Shown here one piece after another: positions 58,401-64,000 of a stretch of DNA of 64,000 nt (position 1 is the first letter of the stretch; each line of letters begins with the position of its first letter). The stretch is from Melanocharis versteri (Eukaryota > Chordata > Aves > Passeriformes > Melanocharitidae). The position numbers and the translations under genes are program-made. The stretch spans positions 292,871-356,870 of the forward strand of contig VZTG01009142.1 in the NCBI GenBank assembly GCA_013397845.1, written 5' to 3'. The notes under the pieces were generated by a model, which saw only the letters and a list, made by a program, of their open reading frames with translations, did no database searches and had not been told where the DNA came from.

Positions 58401-59439
58401 TGTTTCTGCTTTGATTGTGGTATTTAAGGGTATTTTAGGCCATGCTGGGATCTCTAGTTACTTAAAGCTATGCCAACGCAAACAAACTCAGTTTCCAGTT
58501 TGCAGATAGCTGACTCCAAACTGGTCATCTCTGTGTTGTCTGTGGGGGGAGATAAGCAATTCCACAGCACAGTTAATCTCTTCTGAAGCAATTTTCTTGA
58601 CCTGGTCAGAAAAGCATCACTCTGAGCACCAAGTCCTGTGCTCCTGACATAAGTGTGAGCCATGCCCTCAACAGGAGGTGCCTTTGGGCCTCAGGCACCT
58701 GTTGGACTTGAAGTTAAGTACATGTTCACATTTCCATGAAGTCACTTGGTCTTAATCATATGCGGAAGAGCTTTGCAGAGTTGAGCCAAAGTTCACTCAT
58801 GTAGCGGGTATTTGGAGGGAACTGCAAAGACTTGCAATACAGTCAGAAAAAAAATCAGTTGCTCTCCACATAACACCCTTATATTATTTATCCCCCTAAT
58901 TCATTTACAAATCTACCTGACAGATGCAATTTTTATTTTCAGCTGTTTCACTTGTGATCTCTTTAGATGTTTTCTTTCCTAAAGTTAGCATGAGTAAATA
59001 TTTGACTTTGTCCCCTAAGTCACTGCATACCATTGTGTAACCTAATAAAACCTTTTATTTCATTAGCACCAGTTTATCTAATGTTCTGGACTAATTTGGA
59101 GTGGATTTCCAAGAAGAAAGAGGAAGAACATGTTCACAACCACAGACACCTCCTCACCTATTTATGAAAGACAACACAGGCTCCGCAGGACAGAAAACCT
59201 ACTGGCAAAAAATAACACATCTCACCTTTCTGCAATTTTCTCAGTCCGTATCAATTCCCTGAAGTAAAAGCCACATCATTCAGTGTTTACATAAAAGTGT
59301 AAGCTTGGAAGTAAGGTCGCTATTTTCCTCTGCCCAGTAGGGATTACTGGAATAGATTCTGCACTTCCCTTTGTGGAGATTGCCTCCCTCCCTGGGCTCT
59401 GCCTTAGCAATCAGAGGGGTGGGAAGTGTTCCAAAGGCC
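55491..59439. other. Unassigned noncoding DNA, about 4 kb
   Basis: No gene or repeat is recognised. A small tandem of 'gtacac/agtacac' text lies at 55966-55990. A 'ctctttttccttttag' acceptor-like sequence at 57116-57131 is not followed by a supportable exon. Open frames at 55531-55987 overlap on both strands. Confidence 0.45.
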
Positions 59440-59592
59440 CATGTTCTTCTTATGCTGGGGGCCCCAGAGCTGGACACAGTACTCCAGGTGGGATTTCACA
59501 AGAGCAGATTAGAGGGGCAGAATCAAATCCCTCACCTCCCTGGCCATGCTGCTTTTGATGCAGCTCTGTGTATGGTTGGCAGCTTTCAGTCC
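59440..59592 (-). mobile_element. Internal CR1 scrap, minus strand
   Basis: The text 'gccccagagctggacacagt', then 'actccaggtgggatttcaca' and 'agagcagattagaggggcag', matches in reverse complement the CR1 stretch encoding ALVRPHLEYCVQLWGP and the sequence just before it. Both ends are missing, including the 3' tail, which is unusual for a CR1 insertion and implies later deletion or decay. Confidence 0.85.
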
Positions 59593-61399
59593 TTTTGTCA
59601 TTCTGGATATAGAAACATAAAACTCAAAGGACTGTCTAAACTGATCCCATTAAATTAGAAAGCTGACACATTTTTATCACTACTATGATATTCCTGAGTG
59701 CCACCAAGAAGGCCTGGGGAAGGGGATCCACAGAAATTGGTGTATTTTGTAAAATAACCAAATGGTGCATGAGCATGTTCAAGTAGAAATTATTACTGAA
59801 ATCAAAGAGAGCACAGCAAGGATAGAACATCCTCAGATTCAGAGACCTTTCCACATCAAAGTGCTGGCAGGCTGATCTTGGCATTTGCTTGGGTCACTGC
59901 CCTGGAAGCCCAAGGGGTACATCAGCTCTGCCTTGCAGTGTTAGCAGGGCTGCTGCAAGAAGACACCCAGTCTGCTCTGCTGGTGTGGACTGCGGCACCA
60001 GACCCGAGGCACAGGTTTCTCTCTGAGCCACAGGTGGGGATGGATCTTCACAGGGATAAAGTTTTGTTGCTCCCACAGTATTTAGGTATGGGGCAGCACG
60101 GCCACCTGATCCAAAGGCAGAAGGGTTGGGCTTGCCACTCAGATTTCTGACTGAATAGCTGCTGAAGTGAACGTTTTATTTCACCTACACAAATCAAGTA
60201 GCTTCTCTGGTAATTTTCCTGTTCTTTCTTTTCACCTGAGAAGGAGATAGACAGTCCTATCCCAAGCTATGAGTTGCACTCAGGACGGTGGCAATGGAGG
60301 CAGCAGACGAACTGTCCTTTGCGTACAGAGGCAAGTCTCTCCTGCTGAAGTAGGCAGGTGTTCTCAGAGCAGGGTGGGGAAGGGCTGGAGAGTGCAGATC
60401 TGCTCTACAATCTCTCCAGTGGGACCAAGGCTTCTTCTCACCTCTGTGTGAGAATAATTACAGGAGATTTGAGGTCCTTTAAAACCACTGGATGCAGTAA
60501 TTAGCGATTAGAAATGTTGCACTTGGATAGGAGAATCAAGAAACTGGGATGATCATGCAAAACTCCTACAGACAAGGACAAATCCATTAAGGATTTCCCC
60601 ATAACTTGGTCCTTCTGAGGAGCATTTTCTGAGACATTTCTAAGGGAGAAGACCTCTAAGAGCTTCGCCAGTCTTTTGAGAATCATCTTCTGAAAATCAT
60701 TCATAAATTCCTATTAAAAGTTCATGAGGCTGCCAGGCTACAAACAAGGACACCAAAAACACTAAGGAAAAAATGAAAAAAACAATGATAATAAAATATA
60801 TCTCCTCTTCTGACTCTTACCCACTTCTGACTTCCTGATCTTTCAAGGTCAACTGCAGATCCAAAGAATGATCTCATGTCCTGCCTCTACAGCCTGGCAC
60901 TGCTGCCAGGACCCCTCTCAGAGCCAAGACTCAACAGTTACAGCCCCATGCTCTGCCCCTGCAAAACTTGTCCTCACCCAGCGAAAGGTGCGTGGCTGGC
61001 CAGGGACCGGCACAGGACACACCCAGACAGCTCTATTTTCTTCCCTTTTCACTTCCTCTGTGACTCCTGGAATGTGTTTGCACATGGTGGAAAAAATGCA
61101 GAGGAGGGAGAAGCAGCCAGGAACGTGTCCCTCCTTGCTGATGCTCAGCTCTGGGGTTGGTAGCTTCTGCCAGCATTGGTAGCCAAAAAAGTTGGAGGAG
61201 ACCCTGATGCCTGGAGCAGGTGAAACACCGAGAGATTAGATTAATTTTTTGGGGTAATCCTTAATTTTTTTTTTAATTAAAAAAGGAAAATGTATAATCT
61301 GCACAAACTTGGTTAATGCAGGCTTGCAGTGAGAGGCAAAATCTGTTTTGATCAGAAAACTGGCTTGCAGTGAGTACAAAATATTTCACAAACTTTTAA
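59593..61399. other. Unassigned noncoding DNA
   Basis: No gene is supported. A short diverged direct repeat ('ggcttgcagtgag...caaaat') occurs at about 61321 and 61363, and an AT-rich low-complexity stretch at 61264-61290. Confidence 0.5.
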
Positions 61400-61790
61400 A
61401 CCCGTCTTTTCCTCCCCTTTTTCATTAATGGGCATCTTTCATCCTGTCCTAAGCAACGGCAACAAGACTAATTAGTTTAACAAGAACAACAAATGGTTTT
61501 ATTGACAAAAAAGAATCCTTTGAAATATACATTACATTCACAGAGGATTAAATTACACCCTATTATCCATTTTCCATAAAATAAAGATTACTTTGATAAA
61601 TCACAACTAATGTTATCTTTGGCTGATAAGAACTCTACTTATTTGTGTGGCTTCTATAAATAGTGTGTTCTGATTTTTTTCCTCCCTAAAATAGTCAACG
61701 ATACAGTCTGCCAGGCATTTTCCTGCAATTTGACAATGCCACATCTGTGAGCTAGGCAGCACGTGAAAGCTTCATTGTCTGAATATGAAA
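61400..61790. other. AT-rich unique block, candidate conserved noncoding element
   Basis: It contains the palindromic homeodomain word CTAATTAG (61468-61475), a CCTTTGA TCF-like word (61517-61523) and repeat-free AT-rich text up to the 'ggcagcacgtgaaagcttca' segment (CACGTG at 61761-61766, an E-box). The style is that of a conserved enhancer; not tested. Confidence 0.28.
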
Positions 61791-64000
61791 CATGCAACAG
61801 TCTCTTTCTTTTCCGTCAGCTCCTCTGCAGTAATCGATCAAACACCCTTCAGCCATACCTTGCTCCATCAAGACTTCCTTACTGCTAAAGCAAGGCAGTC
61901 AAAACAAACTCCTCTTGTTAAGAGCAAAGCCTTTGTGGTTCGTCTTTCCACTGTATGCAAAGTCAGTGTGACAACTGTAGCACGAGAGGGTCGTACCCTC
62001 ATTTAGGCCTTAATGCACACAAGATATGTACAGTAATGTACAAAAGTGTGCATTTCCAGGTGTAAAGGGCTCCCTTGCGCTTTGTCTCTCCTTAGCTTTG
62101 CACCAGAGGATTCTGCAGATTGTTGGAGATCTACTGGCACCATCTCTGGGTGGATAAGCAGTTGGCTGAGGACCAAGCCAGAAGCAGTGTCTTGTGTTTA
62201 CTTCAGACCTGCATTAGCTCTGCACAAAGTGGCTCTTTACTAAAGGATGGAGATAGTCAGGATATTGGAAAAAGATCTTTGTGTGCCAAGAGGTTCGCCC
62301 ACCTTCGGAGCATTTGGTAACGACGTACACCAGGCACGGACATCCCCACTGGATCACAGCTCAGCCGCCTTGCTGGGCAGCCAATACCCAGCGCAGCGCA
62401 GCGCAGCAGCACACGAGCACCTTTAGAAAACTTCCAAGGAGTTTGATTCTGAAAAAGTGGTTTCCTACTGTGCAGTGGACAACCAGAGAGACCTGCCCTG
62501 CCACACGAATGGCATTGCCTCTCCTACCCCTCAGGACAAATATCCAAGTTCAAATTATATTAATTTCCCATTTTTTGAAATTCTTTCAAGAAACACATTT
62601 GCTCCGAGTTCAACTACTGCTTTGTATGCACTGGGTGACTCAAAGCATCTCATTTTACTCTAAATACTTGAGGGTTAGAATTTGTGTAGCAGTTGCTGGA
62701 TTGGTTTGAAATTACATTTGGAAGGTTCTTAAGACTGGTGTGGAAAAGATGTAGCAGTTCTAGAAATCTTTAACAAGTGAACTCAGTATGTGACTGAGTT
62801 AAGTGATATGATTTTTGAAAATTCTCTGAACTTCTCAAACGTAACATCAATTTAACATCCATTTGCAGCATCTAACCCTACCCAGGCTGTTTTGGATGGG
62901 TGTCCTCATCACAAGCAAATGTCTCTTTTCTTGCATTTTCCCTCAGAAGCAGGTGGCAGTGGATTTCAAATAAACCCACACCCATGTCTGTGTTCCTTTC
63001 TGGAGGGTGTGTTTTGCTCATGGAAATATGTCTAACCTCTTTGTTTAATTTTCAAAATTTTGTAAGTGTCCCACCCCCTGAGTTGCCCACAAAGTGACTC
63101 AGCAAGCCAAGCAAAGGGATCAAAGAACAGATACAGTTTTTTAAGTGAATGGAAAAGTTTAGCAGTTCTGAAAGTATTTTCCCTCACCACATATTTCAAA
63201 ACATTAATAAAAATAATTACAGCTGAGTCTAACAGACAATATGCAGGGCTAGAGTCATAAATCTTAGAGAACAGGGAGGAGCACTCTGAAATGCTGCAAA
63301 ACAAATAGATTATCACCTTTCCAAACCTCTGCAAGCTTCTCTTTTCCTGTAATAGAAAACAAAAAATCACCATGGTGGGGCTGCTGCTTGCTTGCTGCAA
63401 TTAAAACAACTTTTATATTGTATTTCCTCAGTGGTGTGCACATTTATAAAGCAGGAAGGAGAAAATTGTACACATAGGACTGAACACATAGGAGTTGCCA
63501 CCAGTGCAGGTGAACCACCTTGGGTTCAACCCAAGCCCAACTCTTGTATTTTGTATCTTGCTGCTCACTGAAGCTTCTGTGGGTGATAAAGTCCCGGGAA
63601 CCTGATTCTGTTTCAGGGACTCATGTATTGGAATCAAAGATGAGGTTCTGATATAACAAATGGAGGAAGATCCAGGCCTTGGAAGTCTCAGAGACCCCCT
63701 CATGTATGTGCCACAGGGCCAAACTCCTCCTTGCTTATTCCATCTCCTGCCTCCCGTATTTTGCACTGATTTATGCACAGCTGCTAAATTCAAAAGAGAA
63801 GAAACAGACCTGCCCCATCTCAAACTACACAACAGTCAGAGGGCTGGGCACTTGCCAGGAAGATGGGATATGCCGATTCCAAACTCCTTTGGCCCAGAAC
63901 CCAGCTCTCCCACTTCCCAGGAAAGTGCTCTTTACACCAGACAACACATCTGTTCTCAGAACCAGGCTGTCAGGGCGTCACACGCAGGGAGTGCTGCCAA
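61791..64000. other. Unassigned noncoding DNA to window end
   Basis: A tiny CAGCG repeat lies at 62391-62406. The 134- and 142-codon frames (63428-63832 and 62281-62709) show no recognisable domain. No gene or mobile element is supported. Confidence 0.45.

Noticed and set aside
1..64000. CRISPR arrays, operons, integrated phage, defence systems or endogenous retrovirus genes
   Set aside because: The tandem arrays have no spacers, there are no bacterial-type gene strings, and no gag/pol/env-like text or paired long terminal repeats were recognised; all reverse transcriptase text is of the CR1 LINE type.

Overview
This window looks like a gene-poor stretch of a bird nuclear genome, either intergenic or deep intronic. 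The organism call rests on the repeats. Almost every recognisable mobile element is a CR1 LINE, and several end in the avian-type CR1 3' tail, an (ATTCTATG)-like short repeat seen on the + strand as 'catagaat...' where the element lies on the minus strand. No Alu, L1, B1/B2 or other mammal-specific repeats were seen. Single and clustered Ns (3075; 18684-18709) indicate a draft assembly. There are no operons, ribosome binding sites, CRISPR arrays or phage-like blocks. I found no exon that I can support: every open frame is below 200 codons, and the longest ones are either CR1 remains, simple-repeat translations or about the length chance predicts for about 128,000 codons in six frames.

Layout: CR1 fragments lie at 1969-2335 (-), 2340-3080 (+), 4661-5845 (-), 8430-10574 (+), 13281-13372 (-), 13402-13503 (+), 19150-19214 (+), 20168-20266 (-), 20267-21095 (+), 39271-39494 (-), 49531-50432 (-), 53040-53490 (-, old) and 59440-59592 (-). 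Together they make up roughly a tenth of the window. The largest, at 8430-10574, keeps the region just upstream of the reverse transcriptase, the reverse transcriptase itself and the 3' end, but it is riddled with stops. All copies are dead. Older repeat relics are a palindromic 'cttaagca' repeat at 15803-15828 and 43930-44010, and two MIR-like or other old SINE-like scraps at 52140-52215 and 55411-55490.

Simple repeats include a 162-bp pure pyrimidine tract with a 20-bp unit (23290-23451), a 134-bp pure purine GAA tract (48603-48736), pentamer arrays (ATCAG)n at 52806-52855 and (AAAAC)n at 53494-53570, a CAGAG expansion inside a CR1 (50026-50060), and a poly-A tract with an assembly gap at 18650-18732.

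The most interesting non-repeat signals are possible regulatory DNA. A patch at 30781-31260 passes the usual CpG-island thresholds by hand count, and AT-rich, motif-bearing sequence (31261-31560) follows it directly. Further AT-rich blocks at 26280-27110, 46300-46980 and 61400-61790 look like conserved noncoding elements, but conservation cannot be tested here. I found no convincing new biological system. The left half of the window is the more CR1-rich, and minus-strand CR1 3' ends lie directly beside plus-strand CR1 copies at three separate places.
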